Of a stretch of 34,637 nucleotides of DNA, positions 1 to 8,504 are shown piece after piece. The stretch spans positions 1 to 34,637 of the forward strand of contig JAGWTE010000006.1 of the NCBI GenBank assembly GCA_028869095.1. Direction: 5' to 3'. The position numbers and the translations under genes were made by a program. Every line of letters begins with the position of its first letter. The stretch's first letter is position 1. The stretch comes from Burkholderiales bacterium (lineage in GTDB: Bacteria; Pseudomonadota; Gammaproteobacteria; Burkholderiales; Burkholderiaceae_C). The notes beneath the pieces are model-generated. The model did not search any database, was not told the DNA's origin, and was given only the letters and a program-made list of their open reading frames with translations.

Positions 1-80
1 GAGCGTTCCATCGCTTCCAGCACACCCTTAGGGTCCATCATCAGAGCGAATGGGTTGGCGTAAAGACCTTGTTTCTGCAT
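1..80 (-). CDS. Hypothetical protein, N-terminal 26 codons only
   Basis: A minus-strand reading frame enters from the left edge with an ATG at 78-80. It is preceded by a good Shine-Dalgarno (GGAGGC, 5 nt before the ATG). The visible residues begin MQKQGLYANPFALMMDPKGV and continue as an open frame to the edge. I do not recognise a domain in so short a piece. It lies 138 bp downstream of tatD on the same strand, with an inverted repeat (171-189) in the gap, so it may have its own promoter rather than being read from tatD. The strong RBS and in-frame continuation support a real gene; its function cannot be inferred. Confidence 0.6.
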   Translation of the reverse strand, partial: MQKQGLYANPFALMMDPKGVLEAMER

Positions 81-170
81 ATTGCCTCCGGTGTGAAAAA
101 GTTCCGTCGTGATGTGTTCACTGTAGGCTTCACGGGCGGTGGCGGGTAGTCGCCGCACAACCAAACTCCC

Positions 171-189
171 TGTCAGAAATTGTCTGACA
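171..189. other. Perfect inverted repeat upstream of the left-edge gene
   Basis: TGTCAGA (171-177) and TCTGACA (183-189) form a perfect 7-bp inverted repeat with a 5-nt centre. It lies between the tatD stop (219) and the start of the left-edge gene (80). On the minus strand no T-tract follows, so it does not look like an intrinsic terminator for tatD. It could be an operator for the downstream gene or a simple mRNA hairpin. Confidence 0.4.
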
Positions 190-218
190 CGGTGTTGTTT
201 TTGGGTGTGCTTACGGAC

Positions 219-1004
219 TCAAGCAGACGCGGGAACCGCGAACAATTGCTCGAAGTTGTGACTGGTGATGCGACCTATCTCCTCAGGGGAAACCCTTTTG
301 ATCTCGGCCAATTGCTTGGCCACATAGGGCACATAGGCCGGCGTATTGGTCTTGCCTCGATAAGGCGCAGGCGCCAGATAAGGGCTGTCAGTTTCGATCA
401 GGCAGCGATCCAAAGGCACAAAGGCCGCGACGTCGCGGATGTCGCTGGCGTTCTTGAAGGTCAAGATGCCTGAGAAGGAGATGTGAAAGCCCAGGTCCAG
501 CGCCGCTTGGGCCACAGCCTGGTTTTCCGTGAAGCAATGGAAGACGCCACGCACCTTGCCCTGTCCCGCTTCTTTGAGGATCGCAATGGTGTCCTCGCTG
601 GACGAGCGGGTGTGGATGACCAGCGGCAAGTTGGTCTCTAGTGCGGCCTGGATGTGAACGCGAAAGCGGTCACGCTGCCACTCCATGTCGGCGACCGAGC
701 GGCCTTCCAGCCGGTAGTAGTCCAACCCCGTCTCACCGATGCCGACCACTTTGGGCAAGCGGGCGCGCTCGAGCAAGTCTTGCAGCGTGGGCTCTTGGAT
801 GCCTTCGTTGTCGGGGTGAACGCCTACCGTGGCCCAGAAGTTGTCAAACCGGGTGGCCAGGGCGTGGACTTGGGGGAATTCTTCCAGCGTGGTGCTGATG
901 CACAGGGCGCGATCGACCTGCGCTTGCGCCATCTCGGCGCGAACCTGATCGAGGTGGTCAGCGTACTGGGGGAAATTGAGATGGCAGTGCGAATCGACAA
1001 ACAT
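219..1004 (-). CDS. tatD: TatD family metal-dependent hydrolase
   Basis: 261 aa, the normal length for the TatD/YcfH amidohydrolase family, which are metal-dependent TIM-barrel deoxyribonucleases or phosphoesterases. The metal-ligand motifs are all visible: HCH at residues 6-8, GIGETGLDYYR with Glu91, VIHTR with His131, FHCF with His156, and ETDSPYL with Asp206. The start is the ATG at 1002-1004. It lies 45 bp downstream of pilZ on the same strand and probably shares its transcript, an arrangement common next to tmk/holB in Betaproteobacteria. The exact physiological substrate of chromosomal TatD homologues is not well settled, so the call is to family. Confidence 0.93.
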   Translation of the reverse strand: MFVDSHCHLNFPQYADHLDQVRAEMAQAQVDRALCISTTLEEFPQVHALATRFDNFWATVGVHPDNEGIQEPTLQDLLERARLPKVVGIGETGLDYYRLEGRSVADMEWQRDRFRVHIQAALETNLPLVIHTRSSSEDTIAILKEAGQGKVRGVFHCFTENQAVAQAALDLGFHISFSGILTFKNASDIRDVAAFVPLDRCLIETDSPYLAPAPYRGKTNTPAYVPYVAKQLAEIKRVSPEEIGRITSHNFEQLFAVPASA

Positions 1005-1049
1005 GAGGACAAAACCGCGGTTGGACTGGAGCGAACCGCGAATCTTGCC

Positions 1050-1496
1050 TCAAAGTGTTTGCGTTGGCTTGTGTGAGGAAATCGCCGTACCCAGGATTTC
1101 TTCGATTTTCAGGCGCAACAGGCGTGTTTTCTCGTCCGCAGGGAAGCGAACACCCACGCCCTGAGTGCGGCCACCCGAGGCATTGGCCGGGGTGATCCAG
1201 GCGATCTTGCCTTGCACGGGGTAGCGCTGGTTGTCTTCAGGCAAAGACAAAAGCAAATAGATGTCGTCACCCAGCATGTAGTCACGCGTGGTGGGCACGA
1301 ACAGCCCGCCGTCGGTCAATGCAGGCATGTACGCGGCATACAGCGCACCCTTTTCGCGGAAAACGAGCTGGATGACACTGGGCCGTGCAGCGGCAGCCGC
1401 TGGCGCAGCCCCCATGCTTCCCATCGAGGCCGTGGTCCTGCCTGGGCCAGAAGGCGCAAAGGCAGAAGGCATTGCAGTGGTTTGAAATTCGCTCAT
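1050..1496 (-). CDS. pilZ: PilZ domain protein (type IV pilus assembly PilZ type)
   Basis: 148 aa. Residues 1-38 are a low-complexity Ala/Ser/Pro/Gly/Met tail. Residues about 40-135 form a PilZ domain, with the stretch GGLFVPTTRDYMLGDDIYLL and a later QGVGVRF strand. The small size and context next to holB/tmk match the stand-alone PilZ of type IV pilus systems. I do not see the RxxxR plus D/NxSxxG signature expected of c-di-GMP-binding PilZ domains, which fits the non-binding PilZ class. That class acts through protein partners (PilB and an EAL protein in other species). The start is ATG at 1494-1496. tatD follows on the same strand. Confidence 0.85.
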   Translation of the reverse strand: MSEFQTTAMPSAFAPSGPGRTTASMGSMGAAPAAAAARPSVIQLVFREKGALYAAYMPALTDGGLFVPTTRDYMLGDDIYLLLSLPEDNQRYPVQGKIAWITPANASGGRTQGVGVRFPADEKTRLLRLKIEEILGTAISSHKPTQTL

Positions 1497-1845
1497 CGTG
1501 GGAAAAGTGTAACCCCTTCATCTGGACAATAGGCGTGAATTTCCCCCGTAATTCGATCGACCTTACTGTTTGAAACACCCGACACGTTTTGCCATTTTTG
1601 GGATCCCTTTTGCCCCAGGCGCGACGCTTAGGAAAGCTCTGGTTCCCAGAATGTGCTTTGGCGCAGTAACATGTCATGGACATACTTGATGGTGATAATC
1701 ATCAAATCACCTGCACCAAAGCAATAAATACACGGCATGAAACTGGGACGGGATAAGGACCGCTTGAAACGCACAACACCATTGCACATTGTTTTAAGCA
1801 AACATCTTAGTCTGGGTACATCCTTCAGGCTGGGTGGGGGCGGCC
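1497..1845. other. 349-bp divergent intergenic region, AT-richer than its surroundings
   Basis: This is the only gene-free stretch over 300 bp. It separates pilZ (minus) from the deacetylase gene (plus). By direct count only 23 of the 60 bases from 1681 to 1740 are G or C, far lower than the flanking genes. It contains an inverted repeat GAATT/AATTC near 1540-1556, two overlapping inverted repeats at 1686-1711 and a candidate plus-strand promoter at 1671-1699. I see no convincing small ORF with an RBS and no RNA gene. Confidence 0.6.
1671..1699 (+). promoter_or_regulatory. Candidate sigma70-type promoter for the deacetylase gene
   Basis: ATGTCA (1671-1676, four of six matches to TTGACA) is followed after 17 bp by GATAAT (1694-1699, five of six matches to TATAAT). 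Initiation would fall near 1706, giving a leader of about 140 nt. The -10 box lies inside two overlapping inverted repeats: TTGATG/CATCAA (1686-1691, 1700-1705) and GGTGAT/ATCACC (1691-1696, 1706-1711). These could be an operator. Confidence 0.4.
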
Positions 1846-2838
1846 ATGAGTAAAAGGGAATTGTTGGCGCGTCTGCTGTATCAATCCGGTGTCGGAGGGG
1901 TGCTGCGCCATTGGGGCGGCTGGAATGGCCTGTTGGTGCTGAACTATCACCGCGTGGGCGATTGGGCCTCGTCTCCTTGGGACAAAGATCTGTACAGCGC
2001 ATCCGCTGAAGATTTCGATGCCCAGATGCGCTTTTTCAAATCTGAGTTCGATGTCATTGGCTCTGCCGATTTGCCGGATATCCAGAATCGGCGAGGAAGG
2101 TATGTCCAGGTTACTTTCGATGATGGCTATCGCGATAACCATGATGTCGCCTTCCCGATTTTGAAGTCGCATGGACTGACGGCGACCTTCTTTGTCTGCA
2201 CAGGGTTTCTTGACCACGGTGGTGTGCCCTGGTGGGATGAGTTGGCATGGATCATTCGGCGCGCACCTGAGGATGAGTTGCCAGCCTTCCGCGGATTCCC
2301 AACCATGTCACTCAAGCATGGTGGCCGCTTGCACGCGATCCGCGCACTGAATGATGCCTTTGACGTGATGTCCGACGCCAAGCGGATCGGTTTTCTCGAT
2401 GAGTTGGCTGACGTGACCCAGACCGGTCGCTGCCCCCCTGAAGAGGGGCAGCACTTGTGGATGACTTGGGACATGGCTCGAGAAATGCATCGCAATGGCA
2501 TGACCATAGGCGGGCACACGCTCAACCATGTGGAACTGTCTCGCCTGTCCAAGGCTGAACAACTGGAAGAAGTCAAAGGCTCATGCAACCGGATCGAAGC
2601 GGAGCTGGGTACGCCTGTGACGATTTTTTCCTACCCCTATGGCACCAAGCGTTCGTTTGACGCCAACACCCGCCTGGCGCTGGCCGAGGCGGGCATCCGC
2701 TATGGCTACTCCTACAACGGCGGATTTCAAAAAACCGGGGCCTGGGACAACTACAACATCAAACGGATCGCGGTGGAAACCTCGGTCAGCGTGGCCTTGC
2801 TCAAGGGGATGGCGACCTTGCCCCAGTTGCTGGCTTGA
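1846..2838 (+). CDS. Polysaccharide deacetylase (NodB/CE4 family) protein
   Basis: 330 aa from the ATG at 1846; a GTG 12 nt upstream (1834) is an alternative, but GGTGGGGGC is better spaced as an RBS for 1846. The NodB fold is supported by LVLNYHRVGD near residues 30-39, by TFDDGY with Asp92 (catalytic base) and Asp93 (metal), and by HTLNH with metal ligands His224 and His228. A later SYPYG motif also fits. Such enzymes remove N- or O-acetyl groups from polysaccharides or peptidoglycan. No signal peptide is evident, which suggests a cytoplasmic or inner-membrane role, as for many deacetylases in capsule or exopolysaccharide synthesis. No glycan-synthesis cluster surrounds it. It sits opposite in orientation within a cell-division gene run and overlaps the end of holB by 38 bp tail to tail. 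Confidence 0.88.
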   Translation: MSKRELLARLLYQSGVGGVLRHWGGWNGLLVLNYHRVGDWASSPWDKDLYSASAEDFDAQMRFFKSEFDVIGSADLPDIQNRRGRYVQVTFDDGYRDNHDVAFPILKSHGLTATFFVCTGFLDHGGVPWWDELAWIIRRAPEDELPAFRGFPTMSLKHGGRLHAIRALNDAFDVMSDAKRIGFLDELADVTQTGRCPPEEGQHLWMTWDMAREMHRNGMTIGGHTLNHVELSRLSKAEQLEEVKGSCNRIEAELGTPVTIFSYPYGTKRSFDANTRLALAEAGIRYGYSYNGGFQKTGAWDNYNIKRIAVETSVSVALLKGMATLPQLLA

Positions 2839-3865
2839 CCCGCAAGGCCATGCGGGCCTGCTGTAGCAGCGATTCTGTTTTCAACCCGGCATTCCATGGG
2901 TGCTCGGCGTGGCGCTGAGCCTTGCGCAACTCACCTGCCCAAGCGGTCAGGCGACTCAACTCAGGGATCGCGGGTAAGGAGTCCACCGGAAAGTAGCGCG
3001 GTGTAGCCCCTGCGGCCACGCACGCCAGGTCATGGCAAAGCTTTTGAAGCATTTCCACTTGTAAGGGCAGGGGCCAGGTCGCCCATTTGCTGCTCTGCCC
3101 TTGCGCCACTTCTTTGGGCAGTTGCGCCCAATACCGACCGTCCACGCCCATGGCATGGCGCTCGAGGGCAGTCAAGGGTTGCTCGCCAGAGGCTTGCAGC
3201 AGCATGCGGGCGTCTTGCTCTGACAAACCCGAAATTTCGGATTGCAGCCAGGCGATGGCCTGGCTTTGCGCAGGCACAGGCAGACGCCATGCCTGGCAAC
3301 GACTGCGTACCGTAGGCAGCAAACTGTCCAAAGCCGATCCGCTCAGGGCAAATCGCACCATGCCAGGAGGCTCTTCCAGGGTCTTGAGCAAGGTGTTCGC
3401 CGCAACCAGGTTCAAGCTCTCGGCTGGATGAATCAGCACCACCTTGGCCCTGCCCCGAGAGGCGGTGTGTTGCGCAAACTGAACCACCGCCCGGATCGCG
3501 TCAACCTTGATCTCCTGGCTCAGTTTTTTGGTCTTGCCAGACTTTTCTGCACCGCCGTCGGCATCATCGCCGCCATCGGTCTGCCAGCCGTATTGAGCCT
3601 GCAACGCTTCAGGCAACACCACCATCAAGTCGGGATGGGAGCCGGCATCAATGAGTTTGCAACTCACACATTGGCCGCAGGCAACCCGATGGGGTTGACC
3701 GGGTTCATGTGCTTCGCACAACCATGAGCGAGCCACACCCAGCGCAAACTCAAACTGCCCGATGCCTGGCGCCCCGTGTAGCAAGACCGCATGGCTGGTC
3801 AGTTGCTGCAAGGCGTGTTGCAGAGGCTCGGTCTGCCACGGCCACAGAGGGTGGTTGTCAGTCAT
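2801..3865 (-). CDS. holB: DNA polymerase III subunit delta'
   Basis: Clamp-loader delta' subunit, about 354 aa, which works with gamma/tau and delta to open the sliding clamp. The AAA+ fold starts near residue 27 with HGAPGIGQ, a P-loop in which the usual Lys is Gln, as expected for the non-ATP-binding delta'. Four cysteines (about C50, C63, C66, C69) form the zinc module, and SRC in TVRSRCQ is the conserved sensor motif. I chose the ATG at 3863-3865 because AAAGGA sits five bases before it and it makes an ATGA overlap with the tmk stop. The ATG at 3869-3871 would abut its own Shine-Dalgarno. The last 12 codons overlap the convergent deacetylase gene. Confidence 0.93.
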   Translation of the reverse strand: MTDNHPLWPWQTEPLQHALQQLTSHAVLLHGAPGIGQFEFALGVARSWLCEAHEPGQPHRVACGQCVSCKLIDAGSHPDLMVVLPEALQAQYGWQTDGGDDADGGAEKSGKTKKLSQEIKVDAIRAVVQFAQHTASRGRAKVVLIHPAESLNLVAANTLLKTLEEPPGMVRFALSGSALDSLLPTVRSRCQAWRLPVPAQSQAIAWLQSEISGLSEQDARMLLQASGEQPLTALERHAMGVDGRYWAQLPKEVAQGQSSKWATWPLPLQVEMLQKLCHDLACVAAGATPRYFPVDSLPAIPELSRLTAWAGELRKAQRHAEHPWNAGLKTESLLQQARMALRVKPATGARSPSP

Positions 3866-4509
3866 GCCCATCCTTTGGCTTGGACAATATGCAAAATCTG
3901 CTCTGCCACGGCTTCGGGGCTGGCATCGGCCTGGATCAAGGCAAAGCGTTCGGGCTGCTGCTCGCGGCGACGCAGATAGGCTTGGCGTACGCGCTCGAAA
4001 AAGGCCGTGTCCTGGGCCTCAAAACGATCAGGCTGGCGAGCTGCGGCCAGCCGAGAGGCCGCGACGGCAGGCGGCAAATCAAACAGAAAGGTCAGGTCCG
4101 GCTGGTGCCGCTCTTGAACCCACCCTTCCAGGGTGCCCAATATCTGCAAATCAAAGCCTCGACCACCGCCCTGGTAGGCAAAGGTCGCGTCGGTGAAGCG
4201 ATCGCACATGACCCAGGCGCCCCGCGCCAGAGCCGGCAGGATCACTTGCGTCAGGTGATCTCGGCGAGCGGCAAACACCAGCAGGGTCTCAGTCAACGGG
4301 TCCATTGCATCATGGAGGAACAAGGCCCGAAGCTTTTCAGCCAAGGGTGTACCGCCGGGCTCCCGTGTGCGCACCACTTCCCTGCCCTGGCTTTGCAGCA
4401 AGCGCTCCAGGGTGTCCATGTGCGTGGTCTTGCCCGCCCCGTCGATGCCTTCAAAGGTGATGAAGACGCCGGGAGTGGTCTGAGGCAAGGCGAACGGCTG
4501 GCTGCTCAT
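3862..4509 (-). CDS. tmk: Thymidylate kinase
   Basis: 215 aa, standard length. It phosphorylates dTMP to dTDP with ATP in dTTP synthesis. Seen directly: P-loop [11 protein letters not shown] (residues 19-29), TREPGGTP (48-55) for dTMP binding, [17 protein letters not shown] with the DRF motif at 103-105, and an Arg-rich lid region around residue 150. The start ATG overlaps the mltG stop by four bases (ATGA at 4506-4509) and its own stop overlaps the holB start. The three genes therefore form a translationally coupled mltG-tmk-holB operon. Confidence 0.97.
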   Translation of the reverse strand: MSSQPFALPQTTPGVFITFEGIDGAGKTTHMDTLERLLQSQGREVVRTREPGGTPLAEKLRALFLHDAMDPLTETLLVFAARRDHLTQVILPALARGAWVMCDRFTDATFAYQGGGRGFDLQILGTLEGWVQERHQPDLTFLFDLPPAVAASRLAAARQPDRFEAQDTAFFERVRQAYLRRREQQPERFALIQADASPEAVAEQILHIVQAKGWA

Positions 4510-5519
4510 GGACGCTTTCTTTGGTATTGGTTGACCGCGCGATTATGCTCAGTCAGTGTGGCGCTGAAGGCACTGCTGCCGTCACCACGTGCCACGAAGT
4601 ACAGCGCCTTGGTGGGGCTGGGGCTGACCGCCGCCAGCAATGCCGCTTTGCCGGGCATCGATATGGGAGTCGGCGGCAAGCCGCGGCGGGTGTAGGTGTT
4701 GTAGGGCGTGTCTGTTTGCAGATCAACCTTGCGCAAGTTACCGTCAAAGCGCTCGCCCAGCCCATAGATCACGGAGGGGTCGGTCTGCAAGGGCATGCCA
4801 ATGCGCAGGCGGTTGTTGAAGACGCCTGCGATCAGGCCACGGTCGGCTTCATGACCGGTTTCTTTCTCGACGATGGAAGCCAGGGTCAAGGCGTCTTGAG
4901 GCGTTTTCAAGCTGCTATCGGGCGAGCGAGCAGCCCAGGCATCATTGAGGTGTCGGTCCATGGCCTTGAGGGCACGACGCAAGACGCCGATGTCTGTGCT
5001 GCCTTTTGCGTAGGAGTAGGTGTCCGGAAAGAAGCGCCCCTCGGCCGGGATGCCGGGCATGCCCAGCGCCATCATCACCGCATCGTCTGTCATGTTGGCT
5101 ATGGTGGGCTTCAGGCCTTCGGCCTGAATCAACTCTTGGCGGAATCGCTTGAAGGTCCAGCCTTCGATCAATTTGACGGTGGCCAGGCTTTCGTCCCCAC
5201 GCACCAGCATCCGCAGCAGATCTTGCGGCGTCGAGCCGGGACGCAGCTCATAGCTACCGGCACGAATCATTTTGGATTGGCCTGACCAGCGAAACCATTG
5301 GTAGAGCAACCAAGGCGAGGTTTGTACACCGGCATTGACCCATTCCTTGGCCACCTCGCGAGGGGTTTGGCCTGCCTCGATGGACAACTCGACCACAGCG
5401 CTGTCCGTCTGCAAAGGTCGGTGCAACCACCACCAAGTCGCGGCACAGGCCAGGGCCAGCGTCAGCAGTACGATCACGGTCAGCGTACGGCCAAGGCGTA
5501 CATACAGTTTGGGCAACAT
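4506..5519 (-). CDS. mltG: Endolytic murein transglycosylase MltG (YceG-like)
   Basis: 337 aa. One N-terminal membrane segment (about residues 12-32, [18 protein letters not shown]) anchors a periplasmic YceG/MltG domain. A LysM-like region precedes the catalytic part, and the hallmark [10 protein letters not shown] carries the catalytic glutamate at 218. The downstream [20 protein letters not shown] and TPYNTY motifs are also typical. The enzyme cleaves nascent glycan strands and is thought to set strand length or terminate synthesis. It is first in the mltG-tmk-holB operon and divergent from ygfZ, with only 36 bp between the two starts. Confidence 0.96.
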   Translation of the reverse strand: MLPKLYVRLGRTLTVIVLLTLALACAATWWWLHRPLQTDSAVVELSIEAGQTPREVAKEWVNAGVQTSPWLLYQWFRWSGQSKMIRAGSYELRPGSTPQDLLRMLVRGDESLATVKLIEGWTFKRFRQELIQAEGLKPTIANMTDDAVMMALGMPGIPAEGRFFPDTYSYAKGSTDIGVLRRALKAMDRHLNDAWAARSPDSSLKTPQDALTLASIVEKETGHEADRGLIAGVFNNRLRIGMPLQTDPSVIYGLGERFDGNLRKVDLQTDTPYNTYTRRGLPPTPISMPGKAALLAAVSPSPTKALYFVARGDGSSAFSATLTEHNRAVNQYQRKRP

Positions 5520-5555
5520 CCCTTCATTATCCTAGGCTATGGACGCGTGATCATA

Positions 5556-6524
5556 ATGAGCCATATGCAATCGATCCAAATTCCCGACACCAAGCCCTGG
5601 AACGGCGCTGTAGCGCTGCCAGATCTGGGCATCATCACCGCGCAGGGGGCCGACACGGCCACGTTTTTGCACGGGCAGTTCAGCCAGGACATGGCCAACC
5701 AGCCAGCCGAACAAGCGCGACTGGCTGCCTATTGCTCACCCAAGGGGCGCATGCTGGCGAGTTTTCAGTCCTTGCGCCTTGCCCCCGACACCTATTGGCT
5801 GCTGACCGATCTCAGTGTGCTGCCTGCCACACTCAAGCGCTTAAGCATGTTTGTCTTGCGCTCAAAGGTGAAATTGCAGGACGCGGCAGGCTCTCTTTGT
5901 GCCGTGGGTTTGGCTGGCGCATCGGCCGAGGCTCAAGCGGGCCAACGTGCGCCGGGTTCGGTCTGGCTGCACGAGGCCACGGCTGGCTGGTTGATTCGGC
6001 TGCCCGATGTCGTGGGGGCGGTGCGATGCTTGTGGGTCGGGCCTGCGGACCAAGCTGCATCCTGGCTCACAGACCAGCCAGCCCTGTCTCTGGACCAATG
6101 GAATTGGCTCCAAGTGGCGAGTGGTGTGCCTAATATCCAAGCAGCCGGAGTCGATCAATTTGTGCCCCAAATGGTCAATTACGAACTGGTGGGTGGCGTC
6201 AATTTCAGCAAGGGATGCTACCCCGGGCAGGAGATCGTGGCACGCAGTCAATACCGCGGCACGCTCAAACGACGAGCCTTCGTCATGCACGCGGCAGCGC
6301 CATTGACGGCCGGGCAAGAGGTGTTCTCTGAGGCGGACCCCGGGCAGCCTGCAGGCATGGTGGTCAACGCAGCCCCCATGCCAGGTTCAAACCACTGGTC
6401 TGCCCTGGTGGAGCTCAAGCTCAACGCTCTGGACACCGCCTTGCATGCTGGGGCCGCCAACGGCGCCCTGTTGAGCTTAGGGCAATTGCCTTACGCCATC
6501 CCTGCATCGGACCCGGGCGAGTAA
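5556..6524 (+). CDS. ygfZ: YgfZ/GcvT-like folate-binding protein (Fe-S cluster maintenance)
   Basis: 322 aa from the ATG at 5556, which follows the divergent mltG start by 36 bp. The frame is open further upstream only as an antisense shadow of mltG. A second in-frame ATG lies at 5565. The signature KGCYPGQE occurs at residues 219-226 and carries the conserved cysteine of the COG0354/YgfZ family. YgfZ proteins bind tetrahydrofolate and support assembly or repair of certain Fe-S enzymes such as MiaB and radical-SAM proteins. The upstream FLHGQFSQDM and YCSPKGRMLASFQ motifs also fit. The divergent pairing with mltG is common in Betaproteobacteria. Confidence 0.92.
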   Translation: MSHMQSIQIPDTKPWNGAVALPDLGIITAQGADTATFLHGQFSQDMANQPAEQARLAAYCSPKGRMLASFQSLRLAPDTYWLLTDLSVLPATLKRLSMFVLRSKVKLQDAAGSLCAVGLAGASAEAQAGQRAPGSVWLHEATAGWLIRLPDVVGAVRCLWVGPADQAASWLTDQPALSLDQWNWLQVASGVPNIQAAGVDQFVPQMVNYELVGGVNFSKGCYPGQEIVARSQYRGTLKRRAFVMHAAAPLTAGQEVFSEADPGQPAGMVVNAAPMPGSNHWSALVELKLNALDTALHAGAANGALLSLGQLPYAIPASDPGE

Positions 6525-6597
6525 TCTGGCGGCTGCGTGCATTTCTTAACGGTCACACGACCGATTTGGATGCTTAAGCGCCAAGGGATTGTTGTGA

Positions 6598-6613
6598 CGG
6601 ACGGCGTCGTCCG
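6598..6613. other. Small hairpin in the ygfZ-DUF4936 gap
   Basis: CGGACG (6598-6603) and CGTCCG (6608-6613) form a perfect 6-bp stem with loop GCGT. It lies in the 125-bp gap between ygfZ and the DUF4936 gene. A second short dyad CGGTC/GACCG occurs at about 6550-6563. No T-tract follows, so termination is not supported. Confidence 0.35.
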
Positions 6614-6649
6614 GGTAATCTAGCCTTCTGCCAGACAGGAAAGCAAGGT

Positions 6650-6949
6650 ATGGGGCCACGGTCATTGTTCATCTACTACAAGGTTGAATCCGCTTGGGCA
6701 GAGCAATTGCGAGAGCGTGTTCAGTCCATGCAGCGACTTTTGCGTCAACAACACCCCACTCTGGACGCTCAGATGCTGGTACGCGTGGATGCACACCCTC
6801 ATCAAACCTGGATGGAGGTTTACCAACATCCTGAAGGCATTGGTCCCATCATTCAGCGGGCCATTGATCAGGCGGCCCTGGCCATACGGGCCGAGTCCTG
6901 TGGGCAACTGGGCCCCCGCCACATCGAGGTGTTCACACCATGTGTCTAG
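6650..6949 (+). CDS. DUF4936 family protein
   Basis: 99 aa, the usual length for DUF4936, a small family I know mainly from Betaproteobacteria and without assigned function. The recognisable features are SLFIYYKV at the N-terminus, a central MQRLLRQQHPTLDAQMLVR segment and QTWMEVYQHPEG. No signal peptide or membrane segment is visible, so it is probably cytosolic. An AGGAAAGCAAGG region precedes the ATG. Its last ten bases overlap the start of the NRDE gene, so translation of the two is likely coupled. Its linkage to ygfZ and NRDE is the only clue to its role. Confidence 0.82.
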   Translation: MGPRSLFIYYKVESAWAEQLRERVQSMQRLLRQQHPTLDAQMLVRVDAHPHQTWMEVYQHPEGIGPIIQRAIDQAALAIRAESCGQLGPRHIEVFTPCV

Positions 6950-7962
6950 TCGCGTTTGCGCTGGATCAGAGCAGCCGTTTCCCGTTTGTCGTCGCAGCCA
7001 ATCGGGACGAATTTTTCGATCGCTCAGCCGCCAGGCTCGGTTGGTGGGAACCGGCGCCTGGCGATCTGCCCATCTTGGGTGGCCGAGATTTGCATGCTGG
7101 CGGCACCTGGCTGGGCTTGACTGCACAAGGTCGGCTGGGCCTGGTGACCAATGTGCGCAATCCTGCCGCCATGGACCCCAAGGCCCCCACACGCGGAGAG
7201 ATCGTGCCCCGCTGGCTCAAGGGCGATTTACCGATGTATCGCCTGTGGCCTCAACTGGCCCTGAATGGCTACAACGGGTTCAATCTGCTGGCACTCGACT
7301 TTTCGCAGGGTGAGTGCCATTGGGTCAACAACCACCAATCCATGCCTCTGCGCCTTGAAAAAGGCGTCTTTGGCATCTCCAATGCCGAACTGGACACGTC
7401 CTGGCCCAAACTGGATCAACTCAAAGCTGAGTTGAAAGTGGCCTTGAGCGGCTCGACGGATTCTGAACAGTTGGCCATGTCCTTGTTTGAGGCCTTGTCA
7501 GACACGACGGTCTACCCTGATGAAGTTTTGCCTCATACAGGCGTTCCGCAAGATTGGGAGCGTCTGCTGTCCTCTGCCTTCATCAAATCGCCAGATGGGA
7601 CCTACGGTACGCGATGCTCGACGGTGATCATCACGGAGCGGGTGAACAAGCGCTTGGTCACGCATGTGCTGGAGCGCACCTTCAGCCCACAATCGTCCAT
7701 GGCTTTGCTCAGACGCGTGACCTTGAAGAACTGGCCGCCCAGGCACACCGCAGACGTCTTGGAATTGGCCAAGCTCAATGCCACGTTGCCGCCGGCCACA
7801 CTCCAGACCAACGGTCACCACCACGCTGCAGACGATCCGTTTGAGAGCAGCGATGTATCAGAGCACGACAATCACGACCTGCCCGATGGTGCCGTGGCCC
7901 GTCGCTCGCGCGCGCGCAACCTGATCAAACTGGGCAGCGTCCGGCCCAGCAAAGCCGCCTGA
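6940..7962 (+). CDS. NRDE family protein (TANGO2-like)
   Basis: 340 aa. The N-terminus MCLVAFALDQ with Cys2 and the eponymous AANRDEFF at residues 19-26 define the NRDE/TANGO2 family. Further family motifs are GGRDLHAGGTWLG and RLGLVTNVRNP. The fold is NTN-hydrolase-like and Cys2 would be the N-terminal nucleophile after Met removal. The biochemical role is not firmly known; heme or lipid handling has been proposed for eukaryotic TANGO2. After the conserved domain there is a C-terminal extension of roughly 60-80 residues, rich in His and Asp and then in Arg and Lys, which looks disordered. The start overlaps the DUF4936 gene by ten bases. Confidence 0.9.
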   Translation: MCLVAFALDQSSRFPFVVAANRDEFFDRSAARLGWWEPAPGDLPILGGRDLHAGGTWLGLTAQGRLGLVTNVRNPAAMDPKAPTRGEIVPRWLKGDLPMYRLWPQLALNGYNGFNLLALDFSQGECHWVNNHQSMPLRLEKGVFGISNAELDTSWPKLDQLKAELKVALSGSTDSEQLAMSLFEALSDTTVYPDEVLPHTGVPQDWERLLSSAFIKSPDGTYGTRCSTVIITERVNKRLVTHVLERTFSPQSSMALLRRVTLKNWPPRHTADVLELAKLNATLPPATLQTNGHHHAADDPFESSDVSEHDNHDLPDGAVARRSRARNLIKLGSVRPSKAA

Positions 7963-7969
7963 AGCACAC

Positions 7970-8464
7970 TCAGAGTTGCTTGAACATGGCTTGGTGAGGG
8001 ATGCCAACCTCGTCGTAGACCTCCCCATCGGCCATAAAACCGGCGCGGCTATAAAAGCCTTGCGCGGCCACCTGGGCACTGATCTCAACGCGCGCAAAGC
8101 CCTTTTGGCGGGCGGTGTCGAGCAAGGCATTCAAAATGCGCTCGCCCACCCCCAAGCCTCGGCATGACTTGATCACGGACATGCGGCCTATACGGCCTAA
8201 GCGGCATACACGCCCGACGTCAGAGACGGGCTCGTCCTGCGGGATGAGCCGCCCAGTCCCCACCACCTGGCCAGCCTGACGGCGAACAATCACGTGGTCC
8301 GAGCGTTCATCGTCGGTGTCCCACTCTTCCGACTCATCAATGCCTTGCTCATCGATGAAGACGGCCCGGCGGACAGTTTCAGCATCGGCCTTCAACGTGG
8401 CCCAATCACCCTGGATCAACTCAAACACGTCCTGCGCTTGCGCCAAGTCTTTCAAGGTGGTCAT
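7970..8464 (-). CDS. GNAT family N-acetyltransferase
   Basis: 164 aa from the ATG at 8462-8464, preceded by AGAGAGGCC. The frame stays open 96 bases further upstream, but that would place the terminator of fadD (8505-8537) inside the gene, so the shorter start is preferred. The acetyl-CoA motif A is CRGLGVG in MSVIKSCRGLGVGERIL. The C-terminal AAQGFYSRAGFMADGEVYDE and GIPHQAMFK resemble ElaA/YjcF-type GNATs. The substrate is unknown. It converges on the NRDE gene with seven bases between the stops. Confidence 0.88.
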   Translation of the reverse strand: MTTLKDLAQAQDVFELIQGDWATLKADAETVRRAVFIDEQGIDESEEWDTDDERSDHVIVRRQAGQVVGTGRLIPQDEPVSDVGRVCRLGRIGRMSVIKSCRGLGVGERILNALLDTARQKGFARVEISAQVAAQGFYSRAGFMADGEVYDEVGIPHQAMFKQL

Positions 8465-8504
8465 GTGGGGGCCTCTCTGCGATTGGTTTGTCGTCAGCAT
8501 CAGG

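Noticed and set aside
3740-3790. Degenerate P-loop of the delta' subunit as a broken gene
   Set aside because: Loss of the P-loop lysine is normal for delta', which does not bind ATP; the rest of the protein is intact.
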